Assembly: GCA_021791495.1 (NCBI GenBank)
Contig: JAJYWN010000023.1
Location: forward strand, 1-64,000
Length of the DNA: 64,000 nucleotides
Origin: Bacillota bacterium
GTDB taxonomy: Bacteria; Bacillota; Sulfobacillia; JAJYWN01
Direction of reading: 5' to 3'
Made by a program: the position numbers and the translations under genes. Of the stretch, positions 17,759-25,446 are shown piece by piece. Each line of letters opens with the position of its first letter. Positions within the stretch are counted from its first letter, which is position 1. The notes under the pieces are model-generated. The model worked only from the letters and a program-made list of their open reading frames with translations. It did no database searches and was not told the origin of the DNA.

Positions 17759-19738
17759 GTGAAAGACGATCTATACCTGGCGGGTAAGCCCGGCACCGAC
17801 GAAGTCATGCTGGGGAACCACGCCTTGGCCAGAGGGGCGGTGGAGGCCGGCGTTGACGTCGTCACCGCCTACCCCGGGACACCATCATCTGAGATAGTCG
17901 AAGCCTTGAACGAAGTCAGTCTGGCCCAAGGTTTCCACTCCGAATGGAGCACCAACGAGAAGGTGGCCATCGATGTGGCGTCAGGCGCCTCCCTGGTAGG
18001 AGCCCGGGCCTTGGTGGCGATGAAGTCAGCCGGTATCAACGTGGCCATGGATACTTTCGTGACCATGCCTTACGGTGGGGTGAAAGGGGCTCTGGTGATC
18101 GTGGTCGCCGACGACCCGGACGCCCACTTCTCCTCGACGGAGCACGACAGCCGCCCCTTGGCCAGGCAGGCCGAGATCCTGTGCCTGGAGCCGGCCGACG
18201 CCGGCGAAGCCAAGGAAATGGTCCGCCAGGCCTTCGATCTTTCCCATGAGCTGGAGCTCCCCGTGCTCGTCCGTTCGGTCAGCCGCGTCTCCCACGGCAG
18301 TGCCAACGTTACCCTTGGCCCCATCCGCCGCGATGAGACCAACCCGGCCTTCAACAAGCACTATGGGTTCCAGTATCGCTGGAACGTCTACGGACCCCCG
18401 GGGACCCGCAGTAAGCACGAATGGCTGGTACAGCAATTCCCCAAGCTGGAAGCTTACGCGGAGCGGTCGCCCTTCAACGACCTGAAACTGACACCGGGCG
18501 CCCGGATCGGCGTCATCGCGGCCGGCCTTGGGAGCGCCTACGCCTACGAGGCCATCCGCCGCCTGGGCCTGGATGGGAAGGTCCACTGGCTCAAGCTCGG
18601 GACGGCCTTCCCGCTGCCCACCGAAAAGGTCTCCCAGGTGCTTGAGAACAGCGACAAGGTCCTGGTGGTGGAAGACGGTACCAACTGGGTCGAAGGCCTG
18701 GTCCGGGAGACCGCCCAGCGCATCGGGTCTATGTGCCGGATTTCTGGGAAGGGGCCTGGTGAGGCGGGCGAGGCCATGCCTCTCTGGGGAGAAATCAACA
18801 CCGATATGGTGGTCCGCGCCCTGGCCGCGGTGGCCGCCGTGGAACTGAAAGAAGACGAGGCGCGACGCCAGCTCAAGGTCCAATTGGAAGGCGGGGTATG
18901 CCCCCGTTCCTCCACGCTCTGCGCCGGTTGCCCCCACCTCGGTTCCTATTGGGGTCTGCGGCTGGCCCTTCAGAGGTATCGGGATGACGTGCACATCCTG
19001 AACGGCGACATCGGTTGCTATGAACAGGCTGGGTACGGCATCTTCGCCGAGAACCTATTCAGCGGGGACGACAGCCACCTCTGGAAAGCGCAGAGCGTTT
19101 ACGAGATGCTGGACACCATCTATGTCATGGGCAGCGCCCTCGGGATGGCTCAGGGGCAGTCCCTGGCAGATTACAAGGGCGGCAAGGTAGTGGCCATCGC
19201 CGGCGACTCCACCTTCTACCATGCCTGCCTTCCCGCCGTCGCCAACCTGGCGTGGAACGGTGGCCAGGTGGTCTTCATGATTGTTGATAACCGTTGGACG
19301 GCCATGACCGGACACCAGGCCAACCCGTCCACCGGGTTGGTGGGCAACGGCTCGGAAGCCAAGAGGCTGGACATCTCCGAGGCCACCAAGGCTTTGGGCG
19401 TGGAACATGTCCTAACGGCCAACGCCTACGACATCAAAACGGTCAAGTCCGCTCTGGACCAGGCGTTCAAACTGGATGGGCCGGTGGCGCTGGTCATATC
19501 TGGAGAATGCCGCCTACAGATGATCCGGCGCGAAAGGAATATGGCCCGGCCGACTACCGTCGTGGATCCGGACCGGTGCAACGGTTGCGGCCTCTGTTTG
19601 CGGTTTGGTTGCCCCGGTTTGGGCCTGGGGCCGGACGGAAAAAAGGTCCAGATTGACCAAATCCAGTGCAATAGCTGCGGCCTCTGCAGCCAGGTCTGCA
19701 ACCGCGCGGCCATCACCGTCCAGGGAGGCACACACTGA
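17759..19738 (+). CDS. iorA: Indolepyruvate-type ferredoxin oxidoreductase alpha subunit
   Basis: 659-residue thiamine-diphosphate-dependent oxidoreductase. The pyrimidine-binding domain opens with TAYPGTPSSEIVEAL near residue 40, the TPP-binding domain has GDIGCYEQ and AGDSTFYHA near residues 420-490, and two ferredoxin clusters end the chain (CNGCGLC and CNSCGLC). It oxidises a 2-oxoacid, often arylpyruvate, to acyl-CoA, CO2 and reduced ferredoxin in the cytosol. The GTG start follows AAAGGGG; the gap to acdA is three bases and the stop overlaps iorB by one base, so the four genes form one unit. The first cluster lacks the commonest spacing before its last cysteine (GCP after four residues). 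Confidence 0.93.
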   Translation: MKDDLYLAGKPGTDEVMLGNHALARGAVEAGVDVVTAYPGTPSSEIVEALNEVSLAQGFHSEWSTNEKVAIDVASGASLVGARALVAMKSAGINVAMDTFVTMPYGGVKGALVIVVADDPDAHFSSTEHDSRPLARQAEILCLEPADAGEAKEMVRQAFDLSHELELPVLVRSVSRVSHGSANVTLGPIRRDETNPAFNKHYGFQYRWNVYGPPGTRSKHEWLVQQFPKLEAYAERSPFNDLKLTPGARIGVIAAGLGSAYAYEAIRRLGLDGKVHWLKLGTAFPLPTEKVSQVLENSDKVLVVEDGTNWVEGLVRETAQRIGSMCRISGKGPGEAGEAMPLWGEINTDMVVRALAAVAAVELKEDEARRQLKVQLEGGVCPRSSTLCAGCPHLGSYWGLRLALQRYRDDVHILNGDIGCYEQAGYGIFAENLFSGDDSHLWKAQSVYEMLDTIYVMGSALGMAQGQSLADYKGGKVVAIAGDSTFYHACLPAVANLAWNGGQVVFMIVDNRWTAMTGHQANPSTGLVGNGSEAKRLDISEATKALGVEHVLTANAYDIKTVKSALDQAFKLDGPVALVISGECRLQMIRRERNMARPTTVVDPDRCNGCGLCLRFGCPGLGLGPDGKKVQIDQIQCNSCGLCSQVCNRAAITVQGGTH

Positions 19739-20373
19739 TGAGCACGACCAACGTCATCGTGGCAGGAGTGGGCGGCCAAGGGTCGATCCTTATTGCGCAC
19801 ATCTTGGGGAAAGCGGCCCTCAGGCAAGCGGCAAAGGCCAGCCGCACTGTTCAAGTCCGGATCGGGGAAACCTACGGAGCCGCCATGCGTGGCGGCAAAG
19901 TCTCTTCCCATGTCCGCTTCGGAGACGCCCGGGCTCCTCTGACCATGGAGGACGGCGCCGACCTTGTCATCGGGCTAGAACCGCTGGAGACCCTCCGGAT
20001 GTCCATCCCCTACCTTGCCCCCGAGGGTACCTGCATCTTCAACACCGCTCCTTACATGCCGGCCGATGTGAAGATGGGACGGGCCGAATATCCCGATATC
20101 GATGGACTTCTAACCGGGTTGAGGCGGCTGGGGCGCCAAGTCATATCTCTGGACGCCACCGGGATGGCTCAGGAACTCGGGAAGTCCCAGGTCATGAGCG
20201 TGGTGATGCTCGGGGCGGCCAGCGCCACGGGCGCTCTCCCGCTGGACCAGGATATCCTGATGGACACCATAGCCGGGGAAGTCCCTAAAGGCACGTCCGA
20301 CCTCAATCTGAGGGCTTTTTCCAGGGGGAGGAGCCTGGCCGAAAATCTACTAGGGACTGGGGCGAGTTCCTAG
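19738..20373 (+). CDS. iorB: Indolepyruvate-type ferredoxin oxidoreductase beta subunit
   Basis: 211-residue gamma-domain partner of IorA. It begins NVIVAGVGGQGSILIAHILG, the classic start of 2-oxoacid:ferredoxin oxidoreductase gamma/beta chains, and continues with the GETYGAAMRGGKVSSHVR segment. It completes the CoA-binding part of the enzyme. The ATG overlaps the iorA stop by one base, and the next gene begins directly after its stop. Length is normal. Confidence 0.93.
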   Translation: MSTTNVIVAGVGGQGSILIAHILGKAALRQAAKASRTVQVRIGETYGAAMRGGKVSSHVRFGDARAPLTMEDGADLVIGLEPLETLRMSIPYLAPEGTCIFNTAPYMPADVKMGRAEYPDIDGLLTGLRRLGRQVISLDATGMAQELGKSQVMSVVMLGAASATGALPLDQDILMDTIAGEVPKGTSDLNLRAFSRGRSLAENLLGTGASS

Positions 20374-21036
20374 ATGACCGAAGGGTACCGGAACTTGTCT
20401 GAGGCTGAAATGTATCGTCTTCTGGCGGGCGCCGGCATCGGCACCGTCCCGTCCGAAGTGGCCACCACTCCGGAGGAAGCCGTCCGCGCGGCGGAGAGCA
20501 TCGGATACCCGGTCGTGTGCAAGATCCTCTCGCCCGACATCCTGCACAAGTCGAAACTGGGAGGGGTCGCCATGGACCTGTATTCGGCGGACCAGGTAAG
20601 GGTAGCCTTCTCCCGCATTCTGTCTTCGGTGGGCCGGGCCCGGCCGGAGGCGAGAATCGAGGGCTGCCTCGTCTGCGGTCAGGCCCCCAAGGGGCTGGCC
20701 GAGATCATTATCGGATCTTCCGTGGATGAGGAATTTGGCCCCGTGGTCATGTTCGGTGTGGGCGGCGAATTCGCCGAAGTCCTAAGGAAAGTGGAGTTCG
20801 GCTCCATTCCGGTGGATCTTGAAGACGCGACCAGAATGGTCCGACGCGTCCAGAAGACTATGGGGGCGGCGCAGGGATGGGGTAGAATGAACCCCCTGGT
20901 GGTGGCCGGTCTCATCCACAGGTTTTCCCAGTTGGCAAGCGCGCACCCGGAAACAGAGAGCATCGACCTGAACCCGGTCATCGTCTATGAAGACCGCTGT
21001 GTGGTGGTGGATGCCAAAGGAACGCTGTGTCAATAG
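20374..21036 (+). CDS. Acyl-CoA synthetase (ADP-forming) beta subunit, ATP-grasp
   Basis: 220-residue ATP-grasp protein. It starts with a helix-rich segment (LSEAEMYRLLAGAGIG), then the nucleotide-binding strand YPVVCKILSPDILHKSKLGGV near residue 45, FGPVVMFGVGGEFAEVLR near residue 127, and ends IDLNPVIVYEDRCVVVDAK. These match the separate beta subunits of archaeal and bacterial ADP-forming acetyl-CoA synthetases. With the alpha subunit at 16421 it should convert acyl-CoA, ADP and phosphate to acid, CoA and ATP. It starts immediately after iorB. Confidence 0.92.
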   Translation: MTEGYRNLSEAEMYRLLAGAGIGTVPSEVATTPEEAVRAAESIGYPVVCKILSPDILHKSKLGGVAMDLYSADQVRVAFSRILSSVGRARPEARIEGCLVCGQAPKGLAEIIIGSSVDEEFGPVVMFGVGGEFAEVLRKVEFGSIPVDLEDATRMVRRVQKTMGAAQGWGRMNPLVVAGLIHRFSQLASAHPETESIDLNPVIVYEDRCVVVDAKGTLCQ

Positions 21037-21080
21037 CCGCGTCGGTAGCGATCAACCGCAATCGGGAGGTGTCCAGAAGA

Positions 21081-22181
21081 GTGAAACGAGTAGCCATTTT
21101 CGGGGCGGGCAACGCCGGTCAGGCTGCCGCGGCCCACATGACCAAGATGGGTCTGGAAGTCAGACTCTACAACCGGTGGGCCAACGAGATCGAGGCTATT
21201 AAGGCCGCCGGCGGTATCAATCTGAAGGGAGTCCTAGGCGAGGGTTTCTATAAGATCCCGGTGATCACCGCGGACGTGAAAGAAGCCGTCGAAGGGGCCG
21301 ATCTATTCTGGGTGGCCACGCCGGCCGTGGCCCACGAATTCCTGGCCGCCGAGTTGGCCCCGATTCTGCCCGAAAGGGCCAAGGTGTTTCTGAATCCCGG
21401 TAGCACCGGGGGCGCACTGGCCTTCACCAATACGCTACGGAAGCACGGTGGGCCCAAGGAAGTGGTGGTGGGCGAGACCAACACGAACATCTACATCACC
21501 CGTATCACCGGACCGGCCACGGTAACTGTATGGAACGTGGGTGGAGTGCTCTTCTCCACCTTCCCTGGAAAGAAACGCGAGGAGTTTTTCGCCGAGGTGT
21601 CCCCGTATTACCCGAGTCTGGTACTGTCCAAGACTGTTCTCGACACTGCTTTCGCCAATGTCAACGCGGTGATGCATCCGGCCGGCATCATTATGAACGC
21701 AGGCTGGATCGAGCACACCGGGGGCAACTTCCGGTTCTACACCGAAGGCGGGACTCCGGCCGTCGGGGCGGTCATCGACCAGTTGGAACGCGAGCGGGTG
21801 GCCACCATGGTCGCCTTGGGAATCACCCCCAAGCCCTTCGTGGAGGTCTTCTATCTCTATGGCGCCACGTCCAAGGAAGCGGTGGAGACGGGCTCCTGCT
21901 ACATCGCCCTGCGTGACAGTGAGGCCAACAAGGAGATCATGGCTCCGCCCAGTATGAAACACCGTTTCATGACGGAGGACCTGCCCTTCGGTATTGTCCC
22001 CTACAAACACCTGGCGACTCTGGCCGGCGTCCAGACGCCCGTCATCGACTCCCTCATCACCCTGGCCTCGGTGGTCAGCGCCACGGACTGGCTCTCCAAA
22101 GGGCTGACTCTGGAAAAAATGGGGCTAGCCGCGGTGGCTAAGTACAACCTGTTGAACTTCCTTCGGGAGGGGACCATCTAG
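21081..22181 (+). CDS. NAD(P)-dependent opine dehydrogenase-family protein, copy 2
   Basis: 366-residue enzyme related to the one at 15258. The Rossmann loop is VAIFGAGNAGQAAAAH near residue 4; the catalytic-domain signature is FANVNAVMHPAG near residue 195. The two copies share architecture but differ clearly in sequence, so they may handle different amino acid partners or 2-oxoacids. I start at the GTG at 21081, which has GGGAGGTG (21064-21071) upstream; a GTG at 21027 overlaps the previous gene and lacks a ribosome site. A hairpin follows 40 bases after the stop and closes the cluster. Confidence 0.88.
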   Translation: MKRVAIFGAGNAGQAAAAHMTKMGLEVRLYNRWANEIEAIKAAGGINLKGVLGEGFYKIPVITADVKEAVEGADLFWVATPAVAHEFLAAELAPILPERAKVFLNPGSTGGALAFTNTLRKHGGPKEVVVGETNTNIYITRITGPATVTVWNVGGVLFSTFPGKKREEFFAEVSPYYPSLVLSKTVLDTAFANVNAVMHPAGIIMNAGWIEHTGGNFRFYTEGGTPAVGAVIDQLERERVATMVALGITPKPFVEVFYLYGATSKEAVETGSCYIALRDSEANKEIMAPPSMKHRFMTEDLPFGIVPYKHLATLAGVQTPVIDSLITLASVVSATDWLSKGLTLEKMGLAAVAKYNLLNFLREGTI

Positions 22182-22792
22182 ACAGACAGCTGGAAGTTCA
22201 TTTCAGCCAAAGACACGAGAAAGGCCGCTGTTGCAAGGCTTTCTTACCACAGTGGCCTTCTTGAGCCATGTGCCCATCTCACCCTTCCCCCCCTTCTTGC
22301 CCATTCCCGGATCCTGGCGAGTTCTCGCTCCGATGCCGCCAGCAGCTAGTTGGGTTGCAGGTAGTGGGCTTGATCCAAGGAATCCAACTGTGGGGGATGA
22401 TGCCATGGGCCTGTGTGATGACGGTAGGGTCGACTGCTACCAGGTGGGGGTCGAACTGATTTGCCCCCGAGGCCGGGACTTGTACACTGCGGCTTTCGGA
22501 GGCAGTCCCGGTGTCCGGAGAGTTGGAGGTAGCCCTCTCCTACGCCGGTGAGCTGGGAGTCGTCGCGCCTTGGGAGGTAAACCGGATCACTCCCCAGATA
22601 CCAGCTACCAGCTGCTGGGGTTGGGCTAGGTGGCCCAACGGGAACCGGGGCGATGGAGCTTACGTTCCAATCGCCCGGTCGGGGATATCGTGCTCCTGGC
22701 GGCACCCAACCTCATGCGGCATTTGGAGCGGCGGACGGGACCGAAGGGCGGCCCCCCCCCCGCGCCGAGGTGTGTTACGTGAATGGGGATGA
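22182..22792. other. Decayed 611-base region with no intact gene
   Basis: No frame here has convincing length, start and codon use. Short stretches in different frames look protein-like, for example GDIVLLAAPNLMRHL in the frame starting at a GTG near 22629 and GELEVALSYAGELGVV near 22515, as expected of gene remains broken by frameshifts. I could not assign a family. A run of ten C occupies 22752-22761 and could be a site of slippage or sequencing error. The 5' end holds the hairpin at 22221-22259. Confidence 0.5.
22221..22259 (+). terminator. Hairpin ending the catabolic cluster
   Basis: AAGGCCGCTGT (22221-22231) pairs with ACAGTGGCCTT (22249-22259), eleven pairs including one G-T wobble, loop 17 bases. 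It lies 40 bases after the second opine dehydrogenase. Only a weak T-rich stretch follows (TTCTTG). Confidence 0.5.
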
Positions 22793-23047
22793 ACAAGATA
22801 GGGCCGGGGGAGTGGGCCGGCTCTGTCTGGACTACTCAACTTCTTCCAGAGGTGGCTGGACAATGCCGAAGGTTTGTCGGTGACGGTGGTGGCGGCGCCC
22901 CGGACCCGCAGCGGCGCCTATGTGCGGCCCGGCCTCATCGTTCTGCAGTCTTTCGATGGTTACGAACACGGCCCGGAGCGTTTCGTGCGCTTCTTGGCCC
23001 ACGAGCTCGACCACGATCAGGGACTGGGAGTGGTGGAAGTTGTCTGA
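22793..23047 (+). pseudogene. Fragment with peptide-deformylase-like C-terminus
   Basis: This frame is open from 22793 to the TGA at 23045-23047 and ends FVRFLAHELDHDQGLGVVEVV-like, carrying the HELDH zinc motif in the position and context found at the C-terminus of peptide deformylases. The N-terminal half, with the GxGLAAPQ and EGCLS motifs, is not found in any frame upstream, and the frame is closed by a stop at 22790. Its stop overlaps the start of the nucleotidyltransferase gene, an arrangement expected of once-coupled genes. It could also be a small, unrelated HExxH protein; the deformylase match rests on one short motif region. Confidence 0.4.
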
Positions 23048-23669
23048 TGTGGCCTTCTTGGCGAGCCTGCCTGACCGTGTCAAAGGCCCTCTCCAGGTAT
23101 TCCTTGACCGTACCATCAAGCGAAATGACGTTCGTGCCGTAGCTTTGGCCGGTTCGTGGGCCTCGGGACGCGGCGGACCCCGGAGCGACCTAGACTTGAT
23201 GGTGATCACCACCGGCAACCTCTCTGTCCGCGAGGCTGAATGGGCAGAGGGAGTGGAAATCCAGGTCATGGAGGGGCCGCCGTCCTGGTATCACCTGGCC
23301 TTTGCCGAGAGGAAGGTGGGCACCGTCCAACGGATGATGGCCGGTTGCGTGGCATTGTGGGATCCTGACGGGCTCGTCAGCCGGCTTCAGTCGGAAGCCG
23401 CCGAAGAGGTGGCCCGCGGGCCGGACCCGGCCGATGACATCGCCATCAGGCGGGCTCGGTTCAGAGTTACCGAAGCCCTGGATGACCTGGAGGACCTGGC
23501 ACGGTCTTCAGAACCCGACTGGGGAGCAATTGGCGTGGTCAATGCGGAGCTTGTCCAGTGCCTTCTGGATGCCTTCTGGCTCACGCGCCGGTGTTGGCCG
23601 GAGAAGGCCAAGTACGCCCTGGAAGCCGTTTGGGCGGTTGAGCCCGCAGCAGCAGACAGCTTGAGATGA
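23040..23669 (+). CDS. MNT-type nucleotidyltransferase-fold protein
   Basis: 209-residue protein of the DNA polymerase beta-like nucleotidyltransferase fold. LAGSWASGRGGPRSDLDLMV near residues 39-58 gives the GS motif and the two metal-binding aspartates, spaced as in minimal nucleotidyltransferases and kanamycin nucleotidyltransferase relatives. The C-terminal half is helical and acidic, ending without a second recognisable domain. I start at the TTG at 23040, overlapping the stop of the preceding fragment; a GTG at 23049 is an alternative. There is no HEPN partner gene next to it, so a toxin-antitoxin role is not supported. Substrate unknown. Confidence 0.75.
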   Translation: MSDVAFLASLPDRVKGPLQVFLDRTIKRNDVRAVALAGSWASGRGGPRSDLDLMVITTGNLSVREAEWAEGVEIQVMEGPPSWYHLAFAERKVGTVQRMMAGCVALWDPDGLVSRLQSEAAEEVARGPDPADDIAIRRARFRVTEALDDLEDLARSSEPDWGAIGVVNAELVQCLLDAFWLTRRCWPEKAKYALEAVWAVEPAAADSLR

Positions 23670-23738
23670 ATCTTGGTCGGCACCCCCCGAGGCTAGGTGG
23701 ATAGTCTCGGACGCACGATAGAAGGTTCCGCCGTGAAC

Positions 23739-25331
23739 TTACCAATCCAGCAGCCGCCGCTGACCCTCGAGCCCGCGGACGCGCGTCACATCCTGGACGA
23801 CTTCCAGCGTGCCGCGGTACTTGCGGTTCTCGTCCCGGACGGCGAAGTACCTGATGTAGATGAACTTACCGCCCAGTTCCAGCCAGAACTCGGCTACATC
23901 CTGAGTGCCCGCCCGGAACTCGTCCAGGATCCGCTGGACGATGTGGACGCTCTTGGGCGGGTGGCAGTTCTGCACCTTGCGGCCGATCACGCCGGGGCTG
24001 CGCGGGAAGACCCGGTCGCCCTCCGAGTAATAGCGGACCTCGTCGTTTTCATCCACGAAGGTAACGTCCACGGGCAGGTGGCGGAAGAGCAACTGCACCT
24101 GTTCCACGGTAAGTAGTCCTGTCTTCAGCGGTATCCCTTGTAGGCCCTCGGCCGCCCCGACGGCGGCCTGCCCGCCCGCCTCCTCCGCTCGGCGTTCGGC
24201 CTGACGCAGCTCGGACGTGTCCCGGGCCACCCCGGTCTGCCCGACCACCGCCGTGGCCGTCCGGCCACCATCCGGTCCGACCTCAGGAAGCTTGGGCTTC
24301 CACTCATCCCCCGGAGTGACGAGAGCGTATCCGAATTCCCCGCCCCCGTCACGAACGACGACCCAGTCTTCATCGGAGAACGTTTGGAGGCATAGAGGGA
24401 AGAGGATGCGTTCCTCCTTGAAGAACATATCCTCTACCATCTTAAAGAGCATCTTCGCGTCGACCACCAGCGCCTGCGGGTTCTCCTCCATGAGTTCGCG
24501 GCGCACCGCTTTGATGAGCGCGCGGATGTCGTCGTGGACGGCCCACATGACCTTAGGGGGCGCGTCGATGCCATACTTTTCGAGGATGGGGAAGATCTCG
24601 TATTCCTTGCGCAAGTAGTGCCGCTCCACCTGGGCCAGCATGTCAAACCCTTCCTCGATGTTACGCCGGTTTTCACGGAGTCTTTCCGGCGCCGGCGGGG
24701 TGCCCAATTGGGCCAGGGCCGTGTCGAGCCATTCGATGACGGCCCCGAGGGCCTCGTTTTCTTTGCGCATGGTGTGGATGGGATGACCCGCTGGGACGCG
24801 CGTTTCCTCCTGGCCTTCCAGGGAACGGCGGAAGATTTCGGCGTGCACGTCGCACAGGCGCTTGATCTCCGTCTCCGGCAGTCCCTCGGCCACCAACTGG
24901 TGTTCCATTTCCGCGATCTCGCTGGGGCTCACGTCGCGGACCAGCGTGGCGAAGCGTTGGGTGAGTTCCTCACGGTCCTTGCCCGCGTGGAGGTCGCGGA
25001 TGATCTTCTTCAGGGTTTCGAGGCGCGCCCTCTTGGTAGCGTCGGCGTCATCGGACGGGGCGACTGCGCCGGCCGCCTTCCCCGCGTTCTCAACTTCCGG
25101 CTGCTCCCCGGTGTGCTCCCGGATGGCCGTGGCTATCGCATCGATGAGGGCTTCAAGGTCTACGCCCCCGAGCCCGGCCGCCATCGAGAGGGTGGCGACG
25201 GCCCCCATGGTTTTCCGCATGACCGGATTCCGGAGCTTCCCGAACTCCGGGGCATACCCGGCCAACAAGTCGATCAGAAAAGGGTAGGTGTCCAGCAATT
25301 GGCCGATACGGGTCTGCGGACTGATCTTCAT
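23739..25331 (-). CDS. DUF1858-DUF438-hemerythrin-PAS multidomain sensor protein
   Basis: 530-residue cytosolic protein with four modules in order: DUF1858-like (residues about 1-65, ISPQTRIGQLLDTYP), DUF438 (about 100-165), a hemerythrin-type HHE domain with several histidines (about 180-315, including GHPIHTMRKENE, VERHYLRKEYEIFP and MWAVHDDIR), and a C-terminal PAS domain (about 400-525, with FVDENDEVRYYSEGDRVFPRSPGVIG). This architecture is known from anaerobes and suggests sensing of oxygen, nitric oxide or redox state through a di-iron site and PAS. The region around residues 355-390 is low-complexity. I start at the ATG at 25331 after GAGGGAG; an upstream ATG at 25376 would add 15 residues. 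It lies downstream of the HD-GYP gene in the same direction. Confidence 0.9.
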   Translation of the reverse strand: MKISPQTRIGQLLDTYPFLIDLLAGYAPEFGKLRNPVMRKTMGAVATLSMAAGLGGVDLEALIDAIATAIREHTGEQPEVENAGKAAGAVAPSDDADATKRARLETLKKIIRDLHAGKDREELTQRFATLVRDVSPSEIAEMEHQLVAEGLPETEIKRLCDVHAEIFRRSLEGQEETRVPAGHPIHTMRKENEALGAVIEWLDTALAQLGTPPAPERLRENRRNIEEGFDMLAQVERHYLRKEYEIFPILEKYGIDAPPKVMWAVHDDIRALIKAVRRELMEENPQALVVDAKMLFKMVEDMFFKEERILFPLCLQTFSDEDWVVVRDGGGEFGYALVTPGDEWKPKLPEVGPDGGRTATAVVGQTGVARDTSELRQAERRAEEAGGQAAVGAAEGLQGIPLKTGLLTVEQVQLLFRHLPVDVTFVDENDEVRYYSEGDRVFPRSPGVIGRKVQNCHPPKSVHIVQRILDEFRAGTQDVAEFWLELGGKFIYIRYFAVRDENRKYRGTLEVVQDVTRVRGLEGQRRLLDW

Positions 25332-25446
25332 GACGGCGCTCCCTCGCTTCTCCCGGGTCTTCAGCCGGGCTACCATTGTCTTCCGAGCCTATGTTACCCC
25401 GGGGAGCGCGCGACTTCCTTGACGGCGGTCATGAATGGGAGGGAGA

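Noticed and set aside
22231-22551. Protein-coding gene of 106 codons
   Set aside because: Starts inside the terminator hairpin region, has no ribosome site and no family resemblance. It is more likely part of the decayed stretch.
23040-23669. MNT antitoxin of a HEPN/MNT toxin-antitoxin pair
   Set aside because: No HEPN-domain gene is adjacent on either side.
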